DNA from: Kiritimatiellia bacterium
GTDB lineage: Bacteria; Verrucomicrobiota; Kiritimatiellia; RFP12; UBA1067
Direction of reading: 5' to 3'
NCBI GenBank assembly: GCA_028701555.1
Contig: JAQVQN010000091.1
Location: 1-8,134 of the forward strand
DNA: 8,134 nucleotides
The first letter of the stretch is position 1; each line of letters opens with the position of its first letter. Made by a program: the position numbers and the translations under genes. Below the pieces are notes generated by a model. The model was not told where the DNA came from. It did not search any database and worked only from the letters and a program-made list of their open reading frames with translations. Of this stretch, positions 1 through 7,261 are shown piece after piece.

Positions 1-157
1 TCCTGCTGGTTTATAACTCGGGAGACAACTCCTTGCGGGCTTGATCGGTTGTTACTTAAATGCACGGGCGGTCCACAACCCAACTTAGTAAAACCGCATT
101 AAAACGACCAAAAAAGGATTATTGAGAACTGGAATTATTTCGCAGCTCCAGATGCCT
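1..157. other. Intergenic / operon 3' flank, no convincing gene
   Basis: This stretch lies downstream of the last gene of the minus-strand operon. No strong rho-independent terminator is visible. A run of six A's on the plus strand (six T's when read as operon transcript) occurs near 111-116, but no stable GC-rich hairpin precedes it. Weak inverted repeats exist (GCGGT at 68-72 with ACCGC at 93-97; GGAG/CTCC around 21-32), all too short or too widely spaced to call. At the window edge, plus-strand frame 3 reads LLVYNSGDNSLRA and then stops at 42-44. This could be the tail of a convergent gene, but 13 codons cannot establish it. I looked for a tRNA around the ATAACTCGG stretch and found no pairing arms. 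Confidence 0.5.
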
Positions 158-2062
158 TCACAAACCATCTTCACCACACGACCAGAGTGCCACCGTCAAC
201 CCCAATGCTTTGGCTTGCTTGGCAACTTCGCGCTGTTTTTCTCCGTCTATCTCGCAAGTGATCACCAGCGCATCTGCCTTATGCATCAGCGCCAAAACAG
301 GCAGTTCGTCAAAAACACCCAGCACCTTGTATCCGGCGATGATCCGGCCCCGTAAATTAATGTCATCATCTAAAACGCCGACAATCACACGGTCATTTGC
401 GCCTGATTTTTCGGCCATTTCACGCAGCAATGCTCGGAAGCGCAGTCCGCCTCCATAAGCCAAAACCCTTTTTGTGCCGACTTTGTCCATCAGCATACGC
501 CGCTCCATAATCTGCATCAGCCCGCTGATGCTGTCCCTCCAGATTCGAATTCCCGTGATCGGGAAGATGGCGAAAGCCGAGTAAATAAAAATGAAGCGCA
601 TTAATTCAGGATCGTCCTCGTTGAATATCCAAGCCAGGCCCGCTCCAATGCCGGCGCCGCCGAAAACCGCCAGCGTAAGAACCGCGAAATCCCGTATCTG
701 TGCCCGCGACCACACCCGCCAATAAGTCTTTGCCACTACCAGCATCACAAAAACCGGCACCACAAACATGGGCAGATCAGCCAACATTTCCTTGCGGTTT
801 ATGGGTAAGCCAACCTCCCAACGGGCAAATATCCAGGTCAAACACAAGAAAAGCACATCAAGAACCATATAAGTCGGCATTAAAACACCTTGGCGGATTG
901 TCCCGCGCTTATGGACAATCAGCCTTCCGGTATCCCATAGTTCGACACGCTCCAAATGCCGCACAACCACAAAAATCGCCACAATGAACGCTATCAGGAA
1001 AAGCCCAGGGGCACGGCCCTTTAAAATCGTGCCGCCCATGCCGATGGCAACCAGCACGGCACTGATCATGTACAGGATAACCGCAACCGTCCTCTGATTC
1101 ATCTTTTCGCGCAGGAGACGGTGGTGCAAATGATCCTTGTCCGGCTGCATGACCTTGAGCCTGCTTTTTACGTTGCTGATACCGCTCGGCAACATCGCCC
1201 GCACCGACCTGCGCCAGACAGCCAGCAACGTGTCGAAAATCGGCACTCCCATCGCCAAAAGCGGCATGCCCAGCGACGCTGCCAATTCTTTTCGAGTGCC
1301 CGTCATTAAAGGCATGGTCGCCACACACAACCCCAAGAACATGCTGCCTGTGTCCCCTAAGAAGACTGTCGCCGGATGGAAGTTATAACGCAGAAACCCT
1401 AGGCATGCGCCCGCCAGCACCAGATAGGGCAAGGTGGCGGAAGTGTTTCCCATAAACAAAAGCGAGCCGGCCAACCCCACACAAGCGATCAGCGCCAGCC
1501 CCGAAGCCAAACCGTCCATGCCGTCAATCAGGTTGAAGGCGTTAACGGCCATCACAATCCAAAAAACCGTCGCTAGACAGTCCAACCACGGCGGGAAAGC
1601 CACCAACAGACCGCCTACATTCACACCCGACATGTAAAGAATCAATGCGGCGGCAATCTGGCCAGCAAGCTTGACTAACGGTTTTATACCTCGTTTGTCG
1701 TCAACCAGTCCAACAACCGCCAGAACTCCAGATGCCAGCAGAAAACGCCTTTGCCAGAACACCGTGAATTGGCTACTCAAGGCGCCGCCCGAAGACCAGA
1801 AAAGAATCCAGATCACCAAATGAAAGGTTAAGAAAACAGCCAAACCGCCGCCTCTGGGGATAGGAGCTAAGTTTATTCGCCTTCCGCCTGGCATATCCAC
1901 CATGCCGACCTTGCGCGCAAACTCGCGGACCAGAGGCGTCAGCAATAGCGAGACCGCAAATGCCCCGAAAAACGCAGCCGCGTATTTCAGCCCGTCCGCA
2001 GCCATCTTGGCCAGAACAGTTTCCGAGTAATTTAATACTCCGCCCACCCAATCAACCGTCAT
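158..2062 (-). CDS. WecA/MraY-type undecaprenyl-phosphate sugar-1-phosphate transferase fused to a PglF-N-like membrane and nucleotide-binding module
   Basis: This 634-residue inner-membrane protein is predicted to transfer a sugar-1-phosphate (GlcNAc-1-P or a related HexNAc) from its UDP donor to undecaprenyl phosphate, starting a lipid-linked glycan. Residues about 25-375 form a complete polyprenyl-phosphate transferase of the WecA/TagO/MraY superfamily. Visible motifs are IPRGGGLAVF near 68-77, the VDD pair at D121-D122, NAFNLIDGMDGLASG with N177, D180 and D183, FLGDTGS at 234-240 and the cytoplasmic loop DHLHHR at 310-315. About ten hydrophobic segments are present. Ordinary WecA proteins end near 350-380 residues; this one continues with roughly four more membrane segments (about 396-510) and a Rossmann-like domain (about 531-634). 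That tail resembles the first half of the PglF-type protein encoded two genes upstream. The ATG at 2062 is preceded by AGGGG at a spacing of 5, overlapping the exosortase stop codon, so translation is probably coupled. The transferase call is very secure. The exact sugar is unknown, and the role of the tail is inferred. Confidence 0.93.
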   Translation of the reverse strand: MTVDWVGGVLNYSETVLAKMAADGLKYAAAFFGAFAVSLLLTPLVREFARKVGMVDMPGGRRINLAPIPRGGGLAVFLTFHLVIWILFWSSGGALSSQFTVFWQRRFLLASGVLAVVGLVDDKRGIKPLVKLAGQIAAALILYMSGVNVGGLLVAFPPWLDCLATVFWIVMAVNAFNLIDGMDGLASGLALIACVGLAGSLLFMGNTSATLPYLVLAGACLGFLRYNFHPATVFLGDTGSMFLGLCVATMPLMTGTRKELAASLGMPLLAMGVPIFDTLLAVWRRSVRAMLPSGISNVKSRLKVMQPDKDHLHHRLLREKMNQRTVAVILYMISAVLVAIGMGGTILKGRAPGLFLIAFIVAIFVVVRHLERVELWDTGRLIVHKRGTIRQGVLMPTYMVLDVLFLCLTWIFARWEVGLPINRKEMLADLPMFVVPVFVMLVVAKTYWRVWSRAQIRDFAVLTLAVFGGAGIGAGLAWIFNEDDPELMRFIFIYSAFAIFPITGIRIWRDSISGLMQIMERRMLMDKVGTKRVLAYGGGLRFRALLREMAEKSGANDRVIVGVLDDDINLRGRIIAGYKVLGVFDELPVLALMHKADALVITCEIDGEKQREVAKQAKALGLTVALWSCGEDGL

Positions 2063-2066
2063 AAAA

Positions 2067-2072
2067 TCCCCT
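2067..2072 (-). promoter_or_regulatory. Ribosome binding site overlapping the upstream stop codon
   Basis: On the minus strand AGGGGA lies four bases before the ATG of the WecA-type gene. Its first two bases fall inside the TAG stop of the exosortase gene. This arrangement supports the chosen start and implies translational coupling. Confidence 0.6.
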
Positions 2073-3768
2073 ACCGAAGATAAGTGAGTTTAGGATATAG
2101 CTCCGATAAAAACAACCTGAAACGGTCTAAGCTTTCAGGAGAGTCAAGCGGAGCGCTGACACTTACAGCCACCATCACCCAGCGGTTTATGCGGTTGTGC
2201 ACAGAACGGTCCCAGACATCCAGCAATATCCGCCGTGTGTGGGAACTCGTCTCCCTTTCACGGCTTAAAAACCAGTACACCAAGTTAATTTCCGGGCTGC
2301 CAGAACGCCTTGCCAAAATCTTGCGCACCGTCAGCAGATGCCCGTTCTCAAGGTTGATGTTGACCCGCTCCGCCTGAAGCATCGCGAAGCCTTGCGCAGG
2401 CAGGCATAACTCGGCCCTGTGTATGCTGCCCCGGTTTTGACCGCCGATCACAACACTAACCGCGTAACGCAGGCCATCGTTGGATCGGTAATTGCGCTTG
2501 ATTATGATTGTGTCACGCGGCAAATCACTCTTTTCTCCCAAAGATATCCCATGCAGGGGACTACCGCAAGCAGGACACTTAAACCCCTTGTTCTCTAAAA
2601 CATCAGTATCAGTCAGATCACGCTCCTCCGTAACAGTCAGGCACTGGTGGTTGTGGCAGAACCACGGAACGTCACCTTTAAAATCAAGCACTGTCACAGG
2701 CAGGGTCTGGGATACGAAAATATCTTGATCAAACACAGGAGGAGACATATTCGAATTTACTGCGAACACCGTCAAAACCATAGCCGTGACACCGCAAACC
2801 TTCAAGCAAGGCAAGCGAGAGCGCCTCTCATTATCCGCCAAGCCGTTTTGCGCAGAATCAAGCACAGGTGCGCTGGTTTTGCCGCGACTCAGAACACGCA
2901 GCACCGCAGCACTGTGCTTGTCAATCAGATCTCCGGACTTAAGCATCAACAGCACCCCAACCAGAAAAACCACATACCCTGAATAGTCGTGATAATAACC
3001 GACAGCAACCTCTTGCCCGAACCAGGCCGCCACCAGACAGATCGTCATGATCCTAGCCATATTGCCGATCATGGCGATCGGCACCGACAAGCTGACTAAC
3101 AGCCACTTCCGGCAAGCCGTCTTCTGGGTAAGATACGAGTAGGCTGCGGTCAATGCCATCATAGCGAATAGAGACCTGATGCCACTGCACGGATCAGCCA
3201 CATCGACGTTGAACTCCGCGCCGGGTACTCTTGAAAAAATTGCCGTGCCAGAACGTTCTATCGCAAAGCCCAAGCCGTTCAGCAGTCCTGTTGCCATAGC
3301 TGATGAAAAAATGCGCAGGTGTATTGTGAAAAAGTCAACAAACGAGGAAACCGGAATCGTAAACACCAGATAAGCCGCCGGCACCCGCATATACCGCTCA
3401 ACGCCGCGTCCCCAAAACGCGAACGGCACCGCCCAGATGAGACCTATCAGTGAGACTTGTTCAATTCGAGACTGTCCGCCACGCCCCCCGAACCAAGCCA
3501 GAACCAAAAAGACCGCCACCCAGAGAACTCCGGACCACGAAGGATCGCCGGACCCGGAACGCAAATCCTTGCGGTGCCTCCATAACAGATAAAGACTGAA
3601 AAACGGTATGAGCCATCCATGCGACATGTCTTCAAGCGGCTCGGAAAACATGGCCATCGTGTAACTGAACATGTGCCGGTAATTCAACAGTGCCGCAACA
3701 ATCAGCAGCGCCAACGCCGCTGCCCGCGTGACAAACAAACCCCGAACACTTTTACCTTCAAGCGACAT
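2071..3768 (-). CDS. Exosortase with fused C-terminal EpsI domain
   Basis: Exosortases are multi-pass membrane cysteine proteases/transpeptidases that recognise PEP-CTERM-type sorting signals on exported proteins. The catalytic triad is visible: C194 in ADPCSGIRSL, R239 in GNMARI and H260 in YYHDYSG. The family's N-terminal signature is present as SHGWLIPFFSLYLLWRHR at about 49-66. Roughly eight membrane helices cover residues 12-277. After a linker and one more hydrophobic segment (about 321-337) comes an EpsI-like domain (DUF3485 type) with the conserved HRAELCLPAQGF stretch containing C455. In many genomes EpsI is a separate gene; here it is fused. The EpsI part contains an odd insertion with C371, H372, H374, C376, C398 and C401, which looks like a metal-binding ribbon. 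The ATG overlaps the end of the upstream dehydratase gene by 11 bases and has GGGGAG ten bases upstream. No substrate with a PEP-CTERM tail is encoded in the window. Exosortase identity is very secure; the subtype is not assigned. Confidence 0.94.
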   Translation of the reverse strand: MSLEGKSVRGLFVTRAAALALLIVAALLNYRHMFSYTMAMFSEPLEDMSHGWLIPFFSLYLLWRHRKDLRSGSGDPSWSGVLWVAVFLVLAWFGGRGGQSRIEQVSLIGLIWAVPFAFWGRGVERYMRVPAAYLVFTIPVSSFVDFFTIHLRIFSSAMATGLLNGLGFAIERSGTAIFSRVPGAEFNVDVADPCSGIRSLFAMMALTAAYSYLTQKTACRKWLLVSLSVPIAMIGNMARIMTICLVAAWFGQEVAVGYYHDYSGYVVFLVGVLLMLKSGDLIDKHSAAVLRVLSRGKTSAPVLDSAQNGLADNERRSRLPCLKVCGVTAMVLTVFAVNSNMSPPVFDQDIFVSQTLPVTVLDFKGDVPWFCHNHQCLTVTEERDLTDTDVLENKGFKCPACGSPLHGISLGEKSDLPRDTIIIKRNYRSNDGLRYAVSVVIGGQNRGSIHRAELCLPAQGFAMLQAERVNINLENGHLLTVRKILARRSGSPEINLVYWFLSRERETSSHTRRILLDVWDRSVHNRINRWVMVAVSVSAPLDSPESLDRFRLFLSELYPKLTYLR

Positions 3769-5635
3769 TTACGTTTTTCTCCCCGGACAACAACCCTAAC
3801 ATGGCTGCACGCAGGTCATCCGCTTCACCGCCGCATTCACATAGTTTACGGCAGGCTTCAAGCATCTTGTCTGTTTCCAGTTTAAGCGAAGGGCTTATCT
3901 TGCTCACATAGATGCGCGCATGACCGGTCTTATATGCCGACTTGTCGCTGACATCCAGCTCCTCAAAAAGTTTCTCCCCGGGACGTATCCCGGTGAACAC
4001 AATCGGCACATCTTCATGCGGTCGCAATCCTGAAAGCGCTATGATCTCCTCGGCTAGCTCTACAATCTTCACCGGTTCCCCCATGTCGAGCACAAAGATC
4101 TCGCCGCCTTTAGCCAAAGCCGCCGCCTGCAAAACCAGCGACACCGCCTCGGAGATCGTCATGAAATAACGTTTCATGTCAGGGTGCGTCACGGTCAAAG
4201 CCTCCCCTTTGCGTATCTGCTCCCTGAAAAGCGGCACCACAGATCCGGACGAGTCCAACACGTTGCCGAAACGCACCGCCGAAAAATAGGTTCCCCCCAT
4301 ACGGTTCAAATCCTGCAGCGCAACCTCGGCCAACCTTTTCGTCGCACCCATCACAGACACAGGACGCACCGCCTTGTCAGTGGAGATTAACACGAAACGA
4401 GCCACACCGTGCTCCAGTGCCAACTCCCCCAGCAAACGCGTGGCGAGGACATTGTTTTTAATCGCCTCAACCGGATTCTGCTCCATCATAGGCACATGTT
4501 TATGCGCTGCGGCATGAATCACAACCATCGGCCTGTATTTCGAGAATATTTCCGCCATGCGTGAACGCTCGCCAATATCCGCCAGAATAGCCACAACACT
4601 GGCCTCTGAACCTATTTTACGGATCTCGCGCTCTATTTCGTACAAGGCGTTCTCGGATCGTTCAACCATAACAAGCATGTCCGGCCCTGTCCGTAAAATC
4701 TGCCTTACCAGTTCGCTGCCTATCGAACCGCCCGCGCCAGTGACCAACACCCGCTTGCCGCCCAATAACTCGATCACAGACCCAGCATCAGGCTGATTCT
4801 CCTCGCGCCCCAACAGGTCAGCCACATCAATGTCCCTTATTTTCGAGGCAGTCAAAGTCCCTTCCAGCAACTCATAATACCCTGGCACAATCCGAGTCAG
4901 AACATGCGCCCGTTCGCAAAGTCGCACAACGCGGCGGATAACGTCGCGCGGCACACGCACCATCGAAACAATAACCTCCTCCACCTCGTGACGACGCACG
5001 ATTTCCGGCAATGCGTCAATTCCACCCAGTACCGCATGACCTTGAATCTTGGCGTGATGCTTTGCCGGATCGTCATCCAGAAAACCAACAATCTGCACCC
5101 GCCGGCCAGACTGGCGATTTAACTCGCGCGCTGCCAGATTGCCTGCCGCGCCAGCCCCCACTAACAGCACTCTGCGCACCCTGCCGCGCTTGACCGCGTC
5201 CCAGGCAAAATCGCCTTCCACCACAAACCGCCACAGCAGGCGCAGTCCGAGAAGCCCGCCCAACAACAAGAAACTGTTGAAAAACGAGATGCTGTAGGGC
5301 GGACGCAACCCCATGCGGTCCGGAAACAACATGCGCGACACCAACAAGATCACAGTTGATGTCGCAACTGCCCCGACAAAGCGCGGGACATCTCCGACAC
5401 TCACATAGCGCCATAAAAGCTTGTTGCATCCGAAAACCGTCAGCGTGGCCGACTGTACCACCCAAACCGTGATAAACGACAAAGCCACGCGGCTCCACCC
5501 CCACCACGGCTCATGGAAATCAAATCGCAGAAGAAATGCCGACATGTAAGCCGCCAACATCACTGCGGTGTCCGCCAGATAGCATCCAGCGCGACTTCCC
5601 CACACCAAAAACCTGGATTTCCAAACCTCGTTCAT
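3758..5635 (-). CDS. PglF/CapD/WbpM-family membrane-anchored UDP-GlcNAc 4,6-dehydratase
   Basis: This 625-residue protein is predicted to convert UDP-GlcNAc to its 4-keto-6-deoxy derivative with NAD+, the first step toward bacillosamine- or QuiNAc/FucNAc-type sugars. Four N-terminal membrane helices (about 18-135) anchor it. A first Rossmann-like domain follows (GAGAAG at 160-165, FLDDDP near 185-190). The catalytic SDR domain has TGAGGSIG at 299-306, HAAAHKHVPMME near 374-385, STDKA at 418-422 and VMGATK with M429 and K433. The family replaces the usual SDR tyrosine with methionine, so MxxxK here is normal rather than a defect. PDMKRYFMTISEA and GIRPGEKLFEEL complete the signature. The length matches full-size PglF/WbpM proteins (about 590-665 residues). 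The ATG at 5635 has AAAGG six bases upstream. Its neighbour four positions earlier in the map, the PglD-like acyltransferase at 7885-7262, supports a diNAcBac-like pathway. The family is secure; the exact product stereochemistry and the final sugar are inferred. Confidence 0.94.
   Translation of the reverse strand: MNEVWKSRFLVWGSRAGCYLADTAVMLAAYMSAFLLRFDFHEPWWGWSRVALSFITVWVVQSATLTVFGCNKLLWRYVSVGDVPRFVGAVATSTVILLVSRMLFPDRMGLRPPYSISFFNSFLLLGGLLGLRLLWRFVVEGDFAWDAVKRGRVRRVLLVGAGAAGNLAARELNRQSGRRVQIVGFLDDDPAKHHAKIQGHAVLGGIDALPEIVRRHEVEEVIVSMVRVPRDVIRRVVRLCERAHVLTRIVPGYYELLEGTLTASKIRDIDVADLLGREENQPDAGSVIELLGGKRVLVTGAGGSIGSELVRQILRTGPDMLVMVERSENALYEIEREIRKIGSEASVVAILADIGERSRMAEIFSKYRPMVVIHAAAHKHVPMMEQNPVEAIKNNVLATRLLGELALEHGVARFVLISTDKAVRPVSVMGATKRLAEVALQDLNRMGGTYFSAVRFGNVLDSSGSVVPLFREQIRKGEALTVTHPDMKRYFMTISEAVSLVLQAAALAKGGEIFVLDMGEPVKIVELAEEIIALSGLRPHEDVPIVFTGIRPGEKLFEELDVSDKSAYKTGHARIYVSKISPSLKLETDKMLEACRKLCECGGEADDLRAAMLGLLSGEKNVNVA
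3779..3784 (-). promoter_or_regulatory. Ribosome binding site for the exosortase gene
   Basis: On the minus strand GGGGAG sits ten bases before the exosortase ATG, inside the final codons of the dehydratase gene. Together with the 11-base overlap it points to coupled translation of the two genes. Confidence 0.5.
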
Positions 5636-5641
5636 AAGAAA

Positions 5642-5646
5642 CCTTT
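5642..5646 (-). promoter_or_regulatory. Ribosome binding site for the PglF-type dehydratase gene
   Basis: AAAGG on the minus strand lies six bases before the ATG at 5635. It falls in the 50-base, AT-rich gap after the DUF2723 gene. The gap could also hold an internal promoter, but I found no -35/-10 pair with acceptable spacing. Confidence 0.5.
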
Positions 5647-5685
5647 ATTTAACCAAAACAAAAGCCCCTTTCACAGAAGCAACTT

Positions 5686-7233
5686 TCACGGGCACGATCC
5701 GGCAGCCTGCAAACGGTACAAGACACCTTCTTTAACAAATTCGCCCACAAGGCCTTCGAATGCAGACGGCACATATCCAGCACGCGGCGTAACCACATAA
5801 ATCTTATTATGCCCTCCATAGGCCAGCTCTGCCAGTTCGCTATCGCTTTCCCCCGACCAAGGCGTCACTAGCCGCCACGAGGTCTCAACGATGCCGCTAT
5901 GCCGCGCCGCCAGCAAAGGTCCTGCCGCAGTCGCGTCAGCAACAATCACCGCTTCAGCCGTCACTCCGCCAGCGGCGGCAACCGCGAACTCATGCGCCGA
6001 TCGCTCCATAGCTTTCCATGGCAACAGCCAATAACGCGCCTCGTTCCGGAACGGCAGTTCGCGCCTGCCGTACAGACCGGCTGAACTCTCTCGAACACAC
6101 ACAAACAACAGCAGCGGAATAAAAGCCGCGCACACAACACCAGCAGCCATCAAAAGATACCGCGGCCGTAAGTCAGACCTCGCTCCAACGCCCGCCCAAA
6201 CAGCCAGCAACCCCAACGACGGCAATACAAAAGTCGCCTGGTCCGGCACAAAGTAGCGGCACCAGAACACTATGTGCAGCGCTGTTATCCACGCCAGGCA
6301 AAGCCGCAACAACCTCTGTTCCGAAAGCCCGCGCCAGCCGCCCATCGCAAACAGCCAGCACGGATTCGCCAGACTGACGCCAGCCAAAGCCAGATTTGCC
6401 AACGCCAGCCGCCCCCCGCCGGGTGCCCGCATCCCTAAGACAGCCGACCGGTAACCGTCCCCGAACATTAGACTCGCCAGTGTAGTGCGCCAATTGCCAG
6501 AGAGTTCCCAGTCCGCTAAAGCCTGCCACCATACCAGCACCGCCCCTGTCGACCATAACAGCATGACGCCGACTGCCAGCGCGCCCGCCTCAATCAATCG
6601 CCCAGACAGTGACGCCTTACGGCCAGACAGCACCCGCCCAAGCTCCATGGCCAGCACTGCGGCATAAACCGGAAGCGCGAGCAATGCAAAATTATGTACA
6701 GCTAAATGTGCCCCATTCAAAAAGAAAAGCAGCATAATCCAAATAAGCCCGCGCCGCTCTGCGAATCTGGATAGAGCATACAACTCCGCCATCAGGAACG
6801 CCAGCGACCAAGTGTAGACCTCCGCCACCGTCGCCATCCACCAAGGCATGTGCGCAAGCCCCAGCAGCAGTGCCGCCACAGCCGCGCACCAAACTTTGCC
6901 CGTCACGCGCCAGACGCTTTGCGTCAGGAACACCAGCGCCAACGCCATGCCCAAGCCGCTAAAGAGATTGATGGCATATAGACGCTGCGCCACAGGAAAA
7001 AGAAACATGAACCCCCTGGCCCCCGCAATGTAAAGCGGATGCGCCCGAGCAATTCCAGAGTGCCAAAAATAATCACCCGCCAGAATTCGGTACTGGAACT
7101 CGCCGCTGTCCTGCCAGCTTACCCCGCGCTGCGCCGTTGCCGCATAAAGCGCTAGGAAGAAGATGAAAACCGTGAGCGAAAATATCCACCCGCCCGGCTG
7201 CCGCCCGTTCTCCGTATGCGCTTCAAAGTTCAT
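5686..7233 (-). CDS. DUF2723-family multi-pass membrane protein, probable lipid-linked-sugar glycosyltransferase
   Basis: This integral membrane protein of 515 residues has about ten hydrophobic segments across residues 15-375, followed by a soluble C-terminal region of about 135 residues. The first extracytoplasmic loop holds WQDSGEFQ (D42, E45) and, about 20 residues later, ARAHPLYIAG (H65, P66). A further motif, ATVAEVYTW, follows near residue 135. This pattern is that of DUF2723 proteins, which are related to GT-C fold mannosyltransferases of the PMT type and are thought to use polyprenyl-phosphate sugars outside the membrane. The acidic DxGE site is the expected catalytic position. A TTG one codon-pair earlier (7236) is in frame, but the ATG at 7233 is preferred: AGAGG lies nine bases before it. 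The gene lies 28 bases after the acyltransferase and 50 bases before the dehydratase. Donor sugar and acceptor are unknown; a role in glycan extension or protein glycosylation is inferred from context. Confidence 0.8.
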   Translation of the reverse strand: MNFEAHTENGRQPGGWIFSLTVFIFFLALYAATAQRGVSWQDSGEFQYRILAGDYFWHSGIARAHPLYIAGARGFMFLFPVAQRLYAINLFSGLGMALALVFLTQSVWRVTGKVWCAAVAALLLGLAHMPWWMATVAEVYTWSLAFLMAELYALSRFAERRGLIWIMLLFFLNGAHLAVHNFALLALPVYAAVLAMELGRVLSGRKASLSGRLIEAGALAVGVMLLWSTGAVLVWWQALADWELSGNWRTTLASLMFGDGYRSAVLGMRAPGGGRLALANLALAGVSLANPCWLFAMGGWRGLSEQRLLRLCLAWITALHIVFWCRYFVPDQATFVLPSLGLLAVWAGVGARSDLRPRYLLMAAGVVCAAFIPLLLFVCVRESSAGLYGRRELPFRNEARYWLLPWKAMERSAHEFAVAAAGGVTAEAVIVADATAAGPLLAARHSGIVETSWRLVTPWSGESDSELAELAYGGHNKIYVVTPRAGYVPSAFEGLVGEFVKEGVLYRLQAAGSCP

Positions 7234-7242
7234 CAAAAACCG

Positions 7243-7247
7243 CCTCT
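7243..7247 (-). promoter_or_regulatory. Ribosome binding site for the DUF2723 gene
   Basis: AGAGG on the minus strand is nine bases from the ATG at 7233 and six bases from the alternative TTG at 7236. Either start is mechanically possible. ATG is chosen because it is the stronger codon and the difference is a single residue. Confidence 0.45.
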
Positions 7248-7261
7248 AACAGCACAAGACT

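Noticed and set aside
1..60. Possible tRNA fragment around TTTATAACTCGGGAGAC
   Set aside because: The flanks do not pair to form an anticodon stem and no T-arm consensus follows on either strand.
122..355. A 77-codon plus-strand open frame at the left end, overlapping the WecA-type gene
   Set aside because: Most of it is antisense to the conserved tail of a real gene, it has no ribosome site, and its peptide has no recognisable features.
909..1328. A 139-codon open frame on the minus strand inside the WecA-type gene
   Set aside because: It is a shadow in another frame of a gene with complete family motifs, and its peptide shows no hydrophobic pattern or domain of its own.
3064..3082. Perfect 7-base inverted repeat (GCCGATC, 5-base loop, GATCGGC)
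   Set aside because: It lies inside the exosortase coding region over the codons around GNMAR, and is most simply explained by codon content. No T-run follows it.
4183..4360. Suspected loss of the SDR catalytic tyrosine in the dehydratase (MxxxK in place of YxxxK)
   Set aside because: Replacement of that tyrosine by methionine is normal for the PglF/CapD/WbpM family, so it is not a defect.
5073..5507. A 144-codon open frame on the minus strand inside the dehydratase gene
   Set aside because: It is out of frame with a secure PglF-type protein; the peptide is rich in G, A, C and R, as expected from a frame-shifted reading of GC-rich DNA.
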